The position numbers and the translations under genes were made by a program. This document shows positions 33,207 to 41,290 of a stretch of DNA of 64,000 nt, in pieces; within the stretch, counting starts at the first letter, position 1, and every line of letters starts with the position of its first letter. This DNA is from VRUE01 sp036276735. Its GTDB lineage: Bacteria; Actinomycetota; Thermoleophilia; Solirubrobacterales; 70-9. Under the pieces are notes generated by a model. It searched no databases. It was given only the letters and a program-made list of their open reading frames with translations, and was not told the origin of the DNA. The DNA is taken from positions 62,001-126,000 of the forward strand of contig DASUOH010000021.1 of assembly GCA_036276735.1 (NCBI GenBank), given 5' to 3'.

Positions 33207-33569
33207 ATGCGTCTGCGGGTATTCCCCACTGTCGAGGCGCCGCGGCAGGTCCGGCGCGAAGTTGCGGCGTTGCGCGGCGAGATCGACGAACGCTCCGCCT
33301 CGGACGTCAAGACCGTCGTCAACGAGCTGGTCACCATGAGCGTGGCGCAGGGCGCCTGCCGGCCGATCGAGATCTCCCTGGAGATCGACGACGGCAAGCT
33401 CGAAGGTGCCCTCTACGACGACGGGCCCGGCGCCCGTGCACTCGTCCGGGCGAGGAACCGACAGGACGACTCCTTGGCTCTGCGAATCGTCGACGGGCTG
33501 GTAACCGAGTGGGGAGTGAGCGACCGGGACAGCCGCATCTGGTTCCGGATGGACGTGCAGCGCGTATAG
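33207..33569 (+). CDS. Anti-sigma-factor-like ATP-binding (HATPase) protein
   Basis: A 120-residue GHKL-type ATPase domain protein, ATG 33207 behind GAAGGGGA. The N box reads VVNELVTMSV and the G1 box reads YDDGPG; the C-terminal RIVDGLVTEWGV is the lid/G2 end as in RsbW/SpoIIAB-like kinases. Such proteins bind sigma factors or anti-anti-sigma factors and phosphorylate them. No sigma-B-type or STAS partner is adjacent, so its target is not evident here. Confidence 0.8.
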   Translation: MRLRVFPTVEAPRQVRREVAALRGEIDERSASDVKTVVNELVTMSVAQGACRPIEISLEIDDGKLEGALYDDGPGARALVRARNRQDDSLALRIVDGLVTEWGVSDRDSRIWFRMDVQRV

Positions 33570-33592
33570 CGGCGGCGTACTGCGTTCGGCCC

Positions 33593-33800
33593 TTATAGCC
33601 AGCCCGCCCGCTTGAAGCGCCGGTAGAGGACTGCGCAGATGACGGCGATCAGGACGAGCGCCGCGGGGTAGCCGTGGCGCCATTCGAGCTCTGGCATGTG
33701 TTCGAAGTTCATCCCGTAGATGCCCGCGACCATCGTCGGCTGGCGCCGAGCAGGGCGAGGAGGATCTGCAGTGCGGTCCTCAGCCGGTCGGCATCCACAA
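33593..33800 (-). pseudogene. C-terminal remnant of a CorA-type magnesium transporter
   Basis: The minus strand encodes RQPTMVAGIYGMNFEHMPEL, containing the CorA signature GMN, then the second transmembrane segment (ALVLIAVICAVLYRRF) and the basic end KRAGWL, exactly the end of a CorA protein. Upstream the sense continues as DRLRTALQILLALLGA in a different frame, joined at GGCGCC (about 33742-33750), and then disappears. CorA is normally 300-370 residues; only about 70 remain, so this is a frameshifted fragment. Confidence 0.7.
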
Positions 33801-33915
33801 TGGATCTCCACCCCACTTCGACCCGATGTCGATTTCGTCCCTGCTCGTTCGTCGTATGGGTAAAAGCGGAGGATCGGCTCGCGAGCCCCGCACACCAAGC
33901 GAAAGGACACCGAAG

Positions 33916-34341
33916 ATGAGAGTGATGGCGATAGTCAAGGCAAGTGAGGACTCCGAGGCCGGCAAGATGCCGAGCGAGGAGCTGCTCGCCGCGATGGGCG
34001 AGTTCAACGAGGAAATGGTCAAGGCCGGCGTGATGCTGGCGGGCGAGGGGCTGCACCCGTCCTCGAAAGGCGTCCGGGTCAGCTTCGGCGGTGGCGAGCG
34101 GACCGTGATCGACGGCCCCTTCGCCGAGACCAAGGAGCTGATCGCCGGCTACTGGCTGATGCAGGTACGCGACATGGACGAGGCGATCGAGTGGATCAAG
34201 CGCTGCCCCGACCCGCATTCCGAAGGCGGCGAGATCGAGATCCGCCGCGTCTTCGAGGCCGAGGACTTCGGCGAGGAGCTCACGCCGGAGCTGCGCGAGC
34301 AGGAGGACCGGATCCGGGCCCAGGCGGAGCAGAACCAGTAG
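33916..34341 (+). CDS. YCII-related (DGPF) protein
   Basis: A 141-residue protein with the DGPF domain: MAIVKASEDSEAGKMPSEEL, LLAAMGEFNEEMVKAGVML, then ERTVIDGPFAETKELIAGYW, which holds the DGPF motif, and AIEWIKRCPDPHSEGGEIEI. The fold is a dimeric ferredoxin-like barrel. It starts at ATG 33916 with weak SD and ends 3 bases before the ECF sigma factor gene. In many bacteria DGPF proteins are encoded beside ECF42 sigma factors and are thought to be their targets or partners. Confidence 0.9.
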   Translation: MRVMAIVKASEDSEAGKMPSEELLAAMGEFNEEMVKAGVMLAGEGLHPSSKGVRVSFGGGERTVIDGPFAETKELIAGYWLMQVRDMDEAIEWIKRCPDPHSEGGEIEIRRVFEAEDFGEELTPELREQEDRIRAQAEQNQ

Positions 34342-34344
34342 CGG

Positions 34345-35619
34345 ATGAGCGACGGGGACACCAGCCGCGCCGTCGCCGCCGTCTGGCGGATCGAGTCGGC
34401 GCGGCTGATCGCCTCGCTGGCCCGGATGGTCGGCGACGTCGGCGTCGCCGAGGACCTGGCGCAGGACGCGCTGCTGGCGGCGCTCGAGCAGTGGCCACGG
34501 AGCGGCATCCCGGACAAGCCCGGCGCCTGGCTGATGGCGACCGCCAAGAACCGCGCAATCGACCGGGCGCGCCGCCGTGAGATGGCCGTCCGCAAGGAGC
34601 AGGAGCTGGGGCGCGAAATCGAGCTGCGGGCGCAGCTCGACCAGCCCGACCTGGCGGCGGTCGCCGACGACGAGATCGAGGACGACCTGCTCAGCCTGAT
34701 CTTCACCGCCTGCCATCCGGTGCTCGCAACCGAGGCGCGGGTGGCGCTGACCCTGCGGCTGGTCGGCTCGCTGACCACGGCGGAGATCGCCCGCGCCTTC
34801 CTCGCCAAGGAGGCGACGGTGGCGCAGCGGATCGTCCGCGCCAAGCGCACGCTCGCCGAGGCGCGGGTTCCGATCGAGGTGCCGGGGGCGGCGGAGCGCG
34901 AGGAGCGGCTCGCATCGGTGCTGGAGGTGATCTACGCGATCTTCAACGAGGGCTACGCGGCGAGCGGCGGCGAGGACTGGATCCGCGCCGACCTCTGCCA
35001 GGAGGCGATGCGGCTCGGCCGCATCCTCGTCGGCCTGATGCCGCGCGAACCGGAGGCGCTCGGCCTGCTGGCGCTGATGGAGCTGCAGGCCGCCCGCTTC
35101 CCGGCGCGGATCGGCCCCGGCGGCGAGGCGATCCCCCTGCCCGAGCAGGACCGCTCGCGCTGGGACCTCGTCCTGATCGGACGCGGGCTGGCGGGCCTGG
35201 AGGGGGCCGAAGCGCTCGGCCGGCCGCTCGGTTCCTACGCGCTGCAGGCCGCGATCGCCGCCTGCCACGCGCGGGCGCGCCAGCCCGAGCAGACCGACTG
35301 GGAGCGGATCGTCGCCCTCTACGACGCGCTCGACGCTGTCACCGGCTCGCCGGTCGTCCGCCTCAACCGGGCGGTCGCGGTGGGGATGGCCTTCGGCCCC
35401 GCCGCCGGCCTCGAGCTGCTCGACGGCCTCTCCGCGGAGCCGGCACTGCACCGCTACCACCTGCTGCCCGCCGCGCGTGGCGAGCTGCTGGAGCGGCTCG
35501 GGCGGGCCGAAGAGGCGGCGATGGAGTTCGACCGCGCCGCCGAGCTCAGCGGCAACGCGCGCGAACGCGACGTGCTGCGGGCGCGCACCGAGGGGCGAAG
35601 CCGTCCCTCTCCACCCTAG
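34345..35619 (+). CDS. ECF42-type RNA polymerase sigma factor
   Basis: A 424-residue ECF sigma factor with a long C-terminal extension. Residues about 10-80 form sigma2 (ARMVGDVGVAEDLAQDALLA and PGAWLMATAKNRAIDRARR). Residues about 115-170 form sigma4 (LTLRLVGSLTTAEIARAFL, EATVAQRIVRAKRTLAEA). Residues 180-410 are the TPR-like extension that defines group ECF42, including FNEGYAASGG and RLNRAVAVGMA. The extension is reported to be needed for activity in this group, and no anti-sigma gene is expected. The DGPF gene 3 bases upstream completes the classical ECF42 arrangement. Confidence 0.92.
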   Translation: MSDGDTSRAVAAVWRIESARLIASLARMVGDVGVAEDLAQDALLAALEQWPRSGIPDKPGAWLMATAKNRAIDRARRREMAVRKEQELGREIELRAQLDQPDLAAVADDEIEDDLLSLIFTACHPVLATEARVALTLRLVGSLTTAEIARAFLAKEATVAQRIVRAKRTLAEARVPIEVPGAAEREERLASVLEVIYAIFNEGYAASGGEDWIRADLCQEAMRLGRILVGLMPREPEALGLLALMELQAARFPARIGPGGEAIPLPEQDRSRWDLVLIGRGLAGLEGAEALGRPLGSYALQAAIAACHARARQPEQTDWERIVALYDALDAVTGSPVVRLNRAVAVGMAFGPAAGLELLDGLSAEPALHRYHLLPAARGELLERLGRAEEAAMEFDRAAELSGNARERDVLRARTEGRSRPSPP

Positions 35620-35742
35620 GCCCGGTGAGCGCACCGAGCCGCGAGGAGGCCTGGCAGCTCTTCCGCGAGTGGACGGTTCGCGGTCGACGAGCTGACCGGC
35701 TCATCGCCGCCGTGGCGATGGTGCGGCCGCCTTGGCGAGGAG

Positions 35743-36029
35743 TTATCCCAAGTCGCCCGGGACGAGGATGAAGCGGTGCTTTTGCGCCGCGTCACGCAGC
35801 TCCTCGTCCCAGCAGGCGAACTCGACCTCTTCGCCGGCGGCGAAGGCGAGGGCGCCCCCAAGATGGACGGCGTCATAGGCACGAAGCGAATGGCTGCGCG
35901 CGCTCTCGGCCGCGCGCGCCAGCAGCGCCTCGTTCACAGAGTGGACGAAGAGGCTCCGCCACAGGTTCTCCAGATCCCCGAGGGCGCGACGGAGCTGCCC
36001 AGCGGTCAGACGACCGCCCTTGCGCATCC
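35743..36029 (-). pseudogene. PIN-domain (VapC-like) toxin, 5'-truncated
   Basis: The minus strand encodes the C-terminal two thirds of a PIN-domain protein: GRLTAGQLRRALGDLENLW, VNEALLARAAESARSHSLRA, YDAVHLGGALAFAAGEEVEF and CWDEELRDAAQKHRFILV. The DAVHLG Asp and the CWDEEL Asp are conserved PIN acidic residues. The N-terminal strand with the first Asp (LDTSALVKL type) is absent: at about 36030 the sequence changes into plus-strand DUF488-like coding. No antitoxin gene is seen. It is probably non-functional. Confidence 0.6.
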
Positions 36030-36045
36030 GGACCAGGCCCACCCG

Positions 36046-36210
36046 AGCCGCTGCCACCGGCGCCTGATCGCCGACGTGATGCTCGCCCGCGGCTGGCGCG
36101 TCCTCCACCTGCTTCCCGGAGGGCGCCTCGACGAGCACTCCTTCACCGCCGACGCCGTCGTGAAAGGCGAGCGCGTCCACTACCCGCCGCAGCCCTCGCT
36201 CGAAGTCTGA
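36046..36210 (+). pseudogene. DUF488 C-terminal fragment
   Basis: The plus strand encodes SRCHRRLIADVMLARGWRVL, then HLLPGGRLDEHSFTADAVV and a stop at 36210. CHRRLIA followed by a V.H beta strand is the conserved end of DUF488 proteins, which are normally 120-190 residues; only about 54 remain. It abuts the truncated VapC fragment on the other strand, so a rearrangement junction lies at about 36030-36046. Confidence 0.6.
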
Positions 36211-36283
36211 AAGCCAGAGGGGTTGACGCACTTGACCACCCACTATGGGTGGTCAAGGTGCACCAGGTCCTCCGGGCCGACGC

Positions 36284-37177
36284 TCAGCGGCGCAGACAGA
36301 CGGCGATCTGCCGCACGGCGGCTCGACCCTCGGGCGTCGGGAAGACGGGATAGGCGTGCGGCATGCCTGGTGCCTCGATCAGCTCGCACGCGACGCCGGC
36401 CGCGTCGCAGGCCTCGCGTAGCCGGTGGCTGTCGGGGTTGAGCAGGTCCTCGCTGCCGACGAAGGTGGAGAGCGGCGGCAGACCGCCCATCTCCCCGTGG
36501 ATCGGGCTGACCCGCGGGTCCTCGAGCGGCAGCCCCTTGGCGTAGGCGCGGCCTGCCTCGCGCAGCCCCGGGATGCCAAGCATCGCGTCGCGCGGCTCGA
36601 TCGCCCGCGAGCGCCGGTCCTCGATCGCGACGTCGAGCCAGGGTGCGATCAGGATCAAGCGGCGCGGTCGCACCCCCTCGTCGCACAGCGCCTGGGCGAC
36701 GGCGAGCGCCATGCCGCCGCCGGCCGAGTCGCCGGCGAGGACGACTTGCTCGGCGCCGACTCCGTCGATCAGGTCGCGGACGATCGCCGTTGCCACCGTC
36801 ACGGTCTGCTCGGCGCCGAGCGCCGCGCCGAGCGGGTAGATCGGCACGAAGCAGCGGGACGGCCCGCGCGCCGCGAGCCGCGCCAGCATCAGCCAGTGCC
36901 AGAGGACGATCTCGTTGACATAGGCGCCGCCGTGGAAGTAGACGAGGTGACGGAGCGGCCTTGCCGCGCGCGGCTTTATCTCGTAGACCGGCCAGCCATC
37001 GGCATGGCTCAGGTCGACCGCGAGGCCGCCCCCGAGCCAGCGCGGCGGCGCGAAGCGCGCCGGGCGCGCCGCGCGCCGGGCGATGTGGCGACGCATGCGC
37101 TCGGCGTCGGAGAAGCGGCGCTTCGCGCCGAGCACGGGAAGCGCGAGGCGGACGACCAGGTCGTTCTGGAAGCTCAT
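36284..37177 (-). CDS. Alpha/beta hydrolase (HSL/GDXG lipolytic family)
   Basis: A 297-residue esterase-like protein with the hormone-sensitive-lipase motifs: HLVYFHGGAYV (oxyanion HGG), VVLAGDSAGGGMALAVAQ (GDSAG, nucleophile Ser), VGSEDLLNPDS (catalytic Asp) and GMPHAYPVF (catalytic His). It should hydrolyse short acyl esters. ATG 37177 gives a normal length; the frame is open to 37255. The 150-base region upstream is relatively AT-rich and holds the start of the divergent tyrosinase operon. Confidence 0.9.
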   Translation of the reverse strand: MSFQNDLVVRLALPVLGAKRRFSDAERMRRHIARRAARPARFAPPRWLGGGLAVDLSHADGWPVYEIKPRAARPLRHLVYFHGGAYVNEIVLWHWLMLARLAARGPSRCFVPIYPLGAALGAEQTVTVATAIVRDLIDGVGAEQVVLAGDSAGGGMALAVAQALCDEGVRPRRLILIAPWLDVAIEDRRSRAIEPRDAMLGIPGLREAGRAYAKGLPLEDPRVSPIHGEMGGLPPLSTFVGSEDLLNPDSHRLREACDAAGVACELIEAPGMPHAYPVFPTPEGRAAVRQIAVCLRR

Positions 37178-37332
37178 CGCCGCCACATAGCTCGATGGTC
37201 CCGCCGCGCGCGGACGGACGCGATGCCGGTTCCCTTGGCACGGTATGCAGCCCACCAGGTCACTGTTAACTAAAGATGTTCTTTGCTTTTAAGCATTGAC
37301 TTGAGTGTTCTTAGGTACTTAGTCTGCTCGCG

Positions 37333-37455
37333 ATGATGCTGTCGGCGCACATCGCGGGAATGCCAGTCGAGGAGTCGCTGGCCGCTTTCGCGCCGGTCGC
37401 CACGGCGCTGCTCAGCCCGCTGCTGCTCCGAATTAGGAAGCGGTTGCAGCGATGA
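37333..37455 (+). CDS. 40-residue membrane peptide at the head of the tyrosinase operon
   Basis: ATG 37333 (second ATG at 37336) opens a 40-residue peptide: MMLSAHIAGMPVEESLAAFA, then a hydrophobic stretch (PVATALLSPLLLRI) and a basic end RKRLQR. Its TGA overlaps the ATG of the tyrosinase gene in an ATGA, so the two are coupled. It looks like a single-span membrane peptide with an N-terminal HIAGMPVEE segment, perhaps a copper-delivery or anchoring helper. No SD is obvious. A TTGATT/TTGACT-rich AT tract at 37270-37320 is the probable promoter region. Confidence 0.6.
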   Translation: MMLSAHIAGMPVEESLAAFAPVATALLSPLLLRIRKRLQR

Positions 37456-38282
37456 CCATCCAGGTCGCGGCGCGCACCCGGCGCGAGTGGAGCGCGGTCA
37501 AGGTGCGGCACAACATCACGCAGATGTCGGACGACGAGGTCGAGCGGTTCCGAGCCGCCGTAGCGGGAATGCTCGCGCGGCCCGACAACCGCGGCTACCA
37601 GTTCTTCGCCGGCTGGCACGGTGTGCCTCTGCAAATCTGCAAACACGGCGAATCGCTCTTCCTCCCTTGGCATCGGGGTTACCTCTACCACTTCGAGCTG
37701 GCCCTCCAGGAAGTCGACCCGGACGTGACGCTGCCCTGGTGGGACTGGATGAACGAGCCGGGGATTCCGGCGGCCTTCGACGAAGCGGAAGTGAACGGGG
37801 AGCGGAACGTCCTCGCGAGCGCTCCGATCGAACCGCAGGTGGAACGTCAGGCCGACTGGCCGACGGAGACGCATCGCGACCCAGGCGGCCATGACGACCC
37901 CGAAACGCCAGCTCCACTGCCGCCGCCGCTCACCAGCTTCTACGGCTGGATGATGGAATCGACCACCTACGAACAGTTCTGGGACCGCTGCCGGCGGCTT
38001 CACAACAACATCCACGGCTGGATCGGCGGCAGGACCGGGCAGATGGCGGATCAGAACTGGGCCGCCTTCGACCCGATCTTCTGGGCACACCACTCGATGG
38101 TCGACCGCCTCTGGCGGATCTGGCAGGCCTCGCCGCAGGGAGAAGACCCCGGCGCCGCACTGCTCGACATGCCGCTGACCTTCGCCAAGGCGCCCTCGCT
38201 GCAGGTGCGCGACGTGCTCGACGTGCTGCAGCTCGGCTACGAGTACGCGGCCCAGTCCTCGACGGTCGAGGGGCCGCGCTGA
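37452..38282 (+). CDS. Tyrosinase-family copper oxidase
   Basis: A 276-residue type 3 copper protein. CuA ligands: H56 (FAGWHG), H65 (CKHGE) and H74 (LPWHRGYLYHFE). CuB ligands: H184 and H188 (LHNNIHGWIGG) and the HH pair at 213-214 (DPIFWAHHSMVDRLW). A Cys precedes H65 by two residues, a position that forms the thioether bridge in some family members. It should oxidise phenols to quinones. No signal peptide is visible, so it acts inside the cell or is exported with a partner. It starts in a 4-base overlap with the membrane peptide and ends in a TGATG overlap with the next gene. Confidence 0.92.
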   Translation: MTIQVAARTRREWSAVKVRHNITQMSDDEVERFRAAVAGMLARPDNRGYQFFAGWHGVPLQICKHGESLFLPWHRGYLYHFELALQEVDPDVTLPWWDWMNEPGIPAAFDEAEVNGERNVLASAPIEPQVERQADWPTETHRDPGGHDDPETPAPLPPPLTSFYGWMMESTTYEQFWDRCRRLHNNIHGWIGGRTGQMADQNWAAFDPIFWAHHSMVDRLWRIWQASPQGEDPGAALLDMPLTFAKAPSLQVRDVLDVLQLGYEYAAQSSTVEGPR

Positions 38283-38779
38283 TGCAGCGTTGGACCAATC
38301 CCGAACCGCTCGCCCTGCCGATCGCCTTCGACACCGTCGACCGCATCGACCTCGAGTTCGTCAACGTTCGCGGCGACGCCGGCTCGTTCACCGCTTACGT
38401 CTTCTTGAACGCGGGGGAGCTGGAGTCCGGTGCCACGCGCGACCACGAGCGCTTCGCCGGCTCGTTCTCGATCTTCTCCCAGGAGGAATGCTGGGGCGCC
38501 GAGGGCCATTGCGACTGGAAACGGGGTCCGGTCAGCCCGTTCGACCGGCGCCCACCCCACCACCTGACGCCGACGAACATAACGATGGACGTCACCGAGA
38601 CCGCTCGGCGGCTGGGCGATCCGAGCGAGCTCTTCGTCACTGTGCATGCGGCACGGGCCAGCGATCCCGAGCTCGAGGAGGGAATCCTGCGATTCGACCG
38701 GCTGACCGCGCTGGCCTACGTAGGCAGCCTGGCCCGGGCACTGCCCCTCGCCCCCGCACCGGGCGATCTCGTCTCCTAG
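38282..38779 (+). CDS. Tyrosinase-associated beta-sandwich protein
   Basis: A 165-residue protein encoded in a 1-base overlap with tyrosinase. It has RIDLEFVNVRGDAGSFTAYV, ERFAGSFSIFSQEECWGAEG, CDWKRGPVSPFDRRPPHHLT and ITMDVTETARRL, all consistent with a beta-sandwich. The layout resembles the C-terminal domain of plant and fungal polyphenol oxidases or bacterial tyrosinase partner proteins that shield the active site; that link is inference from position and fold-like pattern. A CWGAEGHC motif and HH pair could bind copper. Confidence 0.6.
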   Translation: MQRWTNPEPLALPIAFDTVDRIDLEFVNVRGDAGSFTAYVFLNAGELESGATRDHERFAGSFSIFSQEECWGAEGHCDWKRGPVSPFDRRPPHHLTPTNITMDVTETARRLGDPSELFVTVHAARASDPELEEGILRFDRLTALAYVGSLARALPLAPAPGDLVS

Positions 38780-38813
38780 CCTGCGCGGTGCGCCGCCATC
38801 GTCTCCGCTGCGG

Positions 38814-41240
38814 TCAGGGCCCGCCGGCTTCGCGGAGGGCAGCCGCCAAGGCGGCCGCCTCGCCGGTGAGCGCCGGATCCGCGGCGGCGGTGAAGCGGAG
38901 CCGGCCGTTGCGATAGCCCCAAAGGCGGTCGCCAGAGTCGCCGCGTTCGACGAAGAGGCCGTGACCGAGGCTGACGGCGCCCGGCGGCCGGCCCTCGGCG
39001 GCGGCGGTGCTGAGGACAAGCTCCGTGCGACCGGCTTCCCCGAACACGACGGCGACCCCAGCGTCGTCGGCGCCGGGTGCGCTCTCACCCGTCGCGCACC
39101 AGCTGAACGAGCTCGCGGCGCGCCGAGCGGGCTGGCCGGCGATGCGCAGGGTCTGCTCGGCTCCGAGCCCAAGCCGCAGCGGCCCGAAGCCGGTGGCGCT
39201 CAGCTCCTGGGGCGCCGTCATACAGGCCGGAGCCGGCACCCCCACCGACCGCTCCCAGGTCTGCAGGTAGGCCTCGGCGCCGCTCATCAGGTCGGCGGCG
39301 ATCGGCTCCCCGGCTAGCAGCCGCAGCTGCTCCATCCAGTCGGGATAGAGGCCGTAGTGGGCGACCCCGTCGGCGTTGACGTCATAGACGCGCTGGCCGG
39401 AGATTTGGCGATCGAAGGTGACCGCGCCGTCGAGCGATTGAAAGGGATAGGTGACCGGGGTCGGCGCGCCGGCGCCGCGGGCCGGTGGCTGGGCGTGGAA
39501 GCCGTTGGCGTCGGCGCCGAAGCCGATCCCGAAGCGGAAGCGCGGGTCGGAGGCGGCGCGCAGCTGCTGCCACTCCTCGATGAAGTGCTCTGGCTCGGTG
39601 GTGATCGGCTCGACGAAGCCGCCCAGCGAGTAGATCCGCGAGAGGACGTGCGGGTCGCTCCACGAGTGCGAGGCGAGGATCCCCGAGTAGCCCCGGGCCT
39701 CGGCCAGCTCGAGCACCCGCCGCCCGGTCTTCACGCCCATGTGGTCAAGCTCGATCATCAGGCCGCGGTCGATCATCTCCTCGACCAGGAACTCCCCCAG
39801 CTCGGTGAGGCTGCGGGCGTTGCAATGCGGCGGCGGCGGGTAGAGCGGCAGCGTCCCTCTCGGCAGGAAGGCGGCGAGGCCGGCGCCGATGACGTCGCCC
39901 TCGGGTGGCAGCGCCGTGTCCTGCGGGTTGTCCTGTTCGGGTCCCGCGCACGCCTCGATCTGCCAGAACTGGCCGGTCTGCTTGAAGTTGGCGGCGTTGA
40001 TCGCGGCGCCGAAGGTGCCGCTGTCGAAGCGGACGCCGCCGAGCGCGTTGTCGAACTTGTGGATCGGGAAGAGCGAGGCGACGCCCATCGCCTCGGCTTC
40101 GTCGAGCCCGCGGACGATCGCCTCGCGGTCGCAGCGCGGTTGCTGCTCGGAGCCGCCGCAGCCGAAGACCTCCGACGTCTCGATCCCCAGCACGACCGCC
40201 AGCTTGCCTTCGTTGACGACGCGGCGCGCCTCAAACGGGTCGCGGACGATCCGGAACCAGCCCTCGCCCGGACCGCCCGCCTGGGCGTCTACGTATTCCT
40301 CCAGCTCGCGGATGCGCTGCGCCTGGAGGCGGACGCTGGTCATGTCGTCGCAGCTGTTGTGCTTGATCGGATAGACCTCGCAGAGGGCGACGTTCTCGAC
40401 CAGGTCGTTGACCATGATCCGCACGCCGCCGAGCCAGGCCCGCTCGATCCAGCGGTAGTAGGTCTGCTCATGGGTCATCGATTTCGGCGCGGGCCAGTCT
40501 CTGAAGGTCGGCCAGCCGACCGGGTCGTGCATGCGCAGCGGGTCTCCGTAGAGCGCGTTCTCCAGCACCGCGCCCGAGCCGTTGGGGTGGTGATCGGGGC
40601 AATCGACCAGGGCCGCCGGGGCGCCGTAGCGGTTCCACGGTTCACCGCAGTGGGCATCGCCGCCGAGGAACTCGTAGGCGGTGACGTGGTTGTGGGCGTC
40701 GACGGTGCCGAGGACTTCCGCATATGGAGATTCGCCGACCGGCGGCGCGCCGCTGGCGTTGGTGGTGATCTCAGGGAAGGGCGCGCAGCCGCTCGCGGGC
40801 TGCGTCGCGAAGCTCGCTCCCGCTCCCGTCGTCTGGACCAGCTGGCCGAGGCCGTTCACGGCGAGGGCGCGGCCGGTCGCCACGTTGACGAAGCGCAGGT
40901 CAGCACCCGCTTCGACCGGCTCCCAGGCGGCGCGTGGGCCGGCCTGCGAGGAGGCGAGGACCCCGTTGCCGAGCGGCGCCGCGGCGAGGAGCCGGCCATC
41001 GCTGCCGCGCAGCATGTAGCTGCCGAGCGCCGTCGCCTTGAAGTGGAGCGGCTCCGGCGAGGCGGCGCGGACGATGTAGCCAGAGCCCGCCCGCCCGACG
41101 ACACCGCCGCCGACCTGCAGCGCGCGGCACTCGCCGGCGAGGGTGTAGCGCGGCGCCGTTTCCGCCGCGGCGGGGCTGGCGGTGAGGCCGAGCAGCGCGA
41201 GCAGCGCCAACGCCGCCAGACGCCTCACCGCTTGCCGCAT
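38814..41240 (-). CDS. Exported peptidase M19 (membrane dipeptidase)-like metallohydrolase
   Basis: An 808-residue secreted protein with a signal peptide (residues 1-26, ending SPAAA-E). Residues about 30-150 form a beta-rich N-terminal domain (YMLRGSDGRLLAAAPLGNG). Residues about 165-690 form an amidohydrolase/M19-like TIM barrel: GTVDAHNHVTAYEFLGG (HxH metal site), LVENVALC, VVLGIETSEVFGCG, GLMIELDHMGVKTGRRVLEL, ILASHSWSDPHVLSR (metal His) and FGIGFGADANGF. A C-terminal domain with CMTAPQ...SFSWC carries a likely disulfide. ATG 41240 is chosen. Such proteins hydrolyse dipeptides or other amides outside the cell. It is convergent with the tyrosinase operon. Confidence 0.75.
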   Translation of the reverse strand: MRQAVRRLAALALLALLGLTASPAAAETAPRYTLAGECRALQVGGGVVGRAGSGYIVRAASPEPLHFKATALGSYMLRGSDGRLLAAAPLGNGVLASSQAGPRAAWEPVEAGADLRFVNVATGRALAVNGLGQLVQTTGAGASFATQPASGCAPFPEITTNASGAPPVGESPYAEVLGTVDAHNHVTAYEFLGGDAHCGEPWNRYGAPAALVDCPDHHPNGSGAVLENALYGDPLRMHDPVGWPTFRDWPAPKSMTHEQTYYRWIERAWLGGVRIMVNDLVENVALCEVYPIKHNSCDDMTSVRLQAQRIRELEEYVDAQAGGPGEGWFRIVRDPFEARRVVNEGKLAVVLGIETSEVFGCGGSEQQPRCDREAIVRGLDEAEAMGVASLFPIHKFDNALGGVRFDSGTFGAAINAANFKQTGQFWQIEACAGPEQDNPQDTALPPEGDVIGAGLAAFLPRGTLPLYPPPPHCNARSLTELGEFLVEEMIDRGLMIELDHMGVKTGRRVLELAEARGYSGILASHSWSDPHVLSRIYSLGGFVEPITTEPEHFIEEWQQLRAASDPRFRFGIGFGADANGFHAQPPARGAGAPTPVTYPFQSLDGAVTFDRQISGQRVYDVNADGVAHYGLYPDWMEQLRLLAGEPIAADLMSGAEAYLQTWERSVGVPAPACMTAPQELSATGFGPLRLGLGAEQTLRIAGQPARRAASSFSWCATGESAPGADDAGVAVVFGEAGRTELVLSTAAAEGRPPGAVSLGHGLFVERGDSGDRLWGYRNGRLRFTAAADPALTGEAAALAAALREAGGP

Positions 41241-41290
41241 GGTCGTCACATACCTAGAAGCGCCCGCGGCCAAACTTCCCCCGCAGGCCG

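Noticed and set aside
33709..35634. 641-codon minus-strand frame opposite the DGPF/ECF42 genes
   Set aside because: It mirrors two well-recognised genes and has no motif except the short CorA remnant at its end.
35626..35772. Short plus-strand frame starting MSAPSREEAWQLFREW
   Set aside because: It vaguely resembles the start of HD-type hydrolases but loses sense within 20 residues and has no further support.
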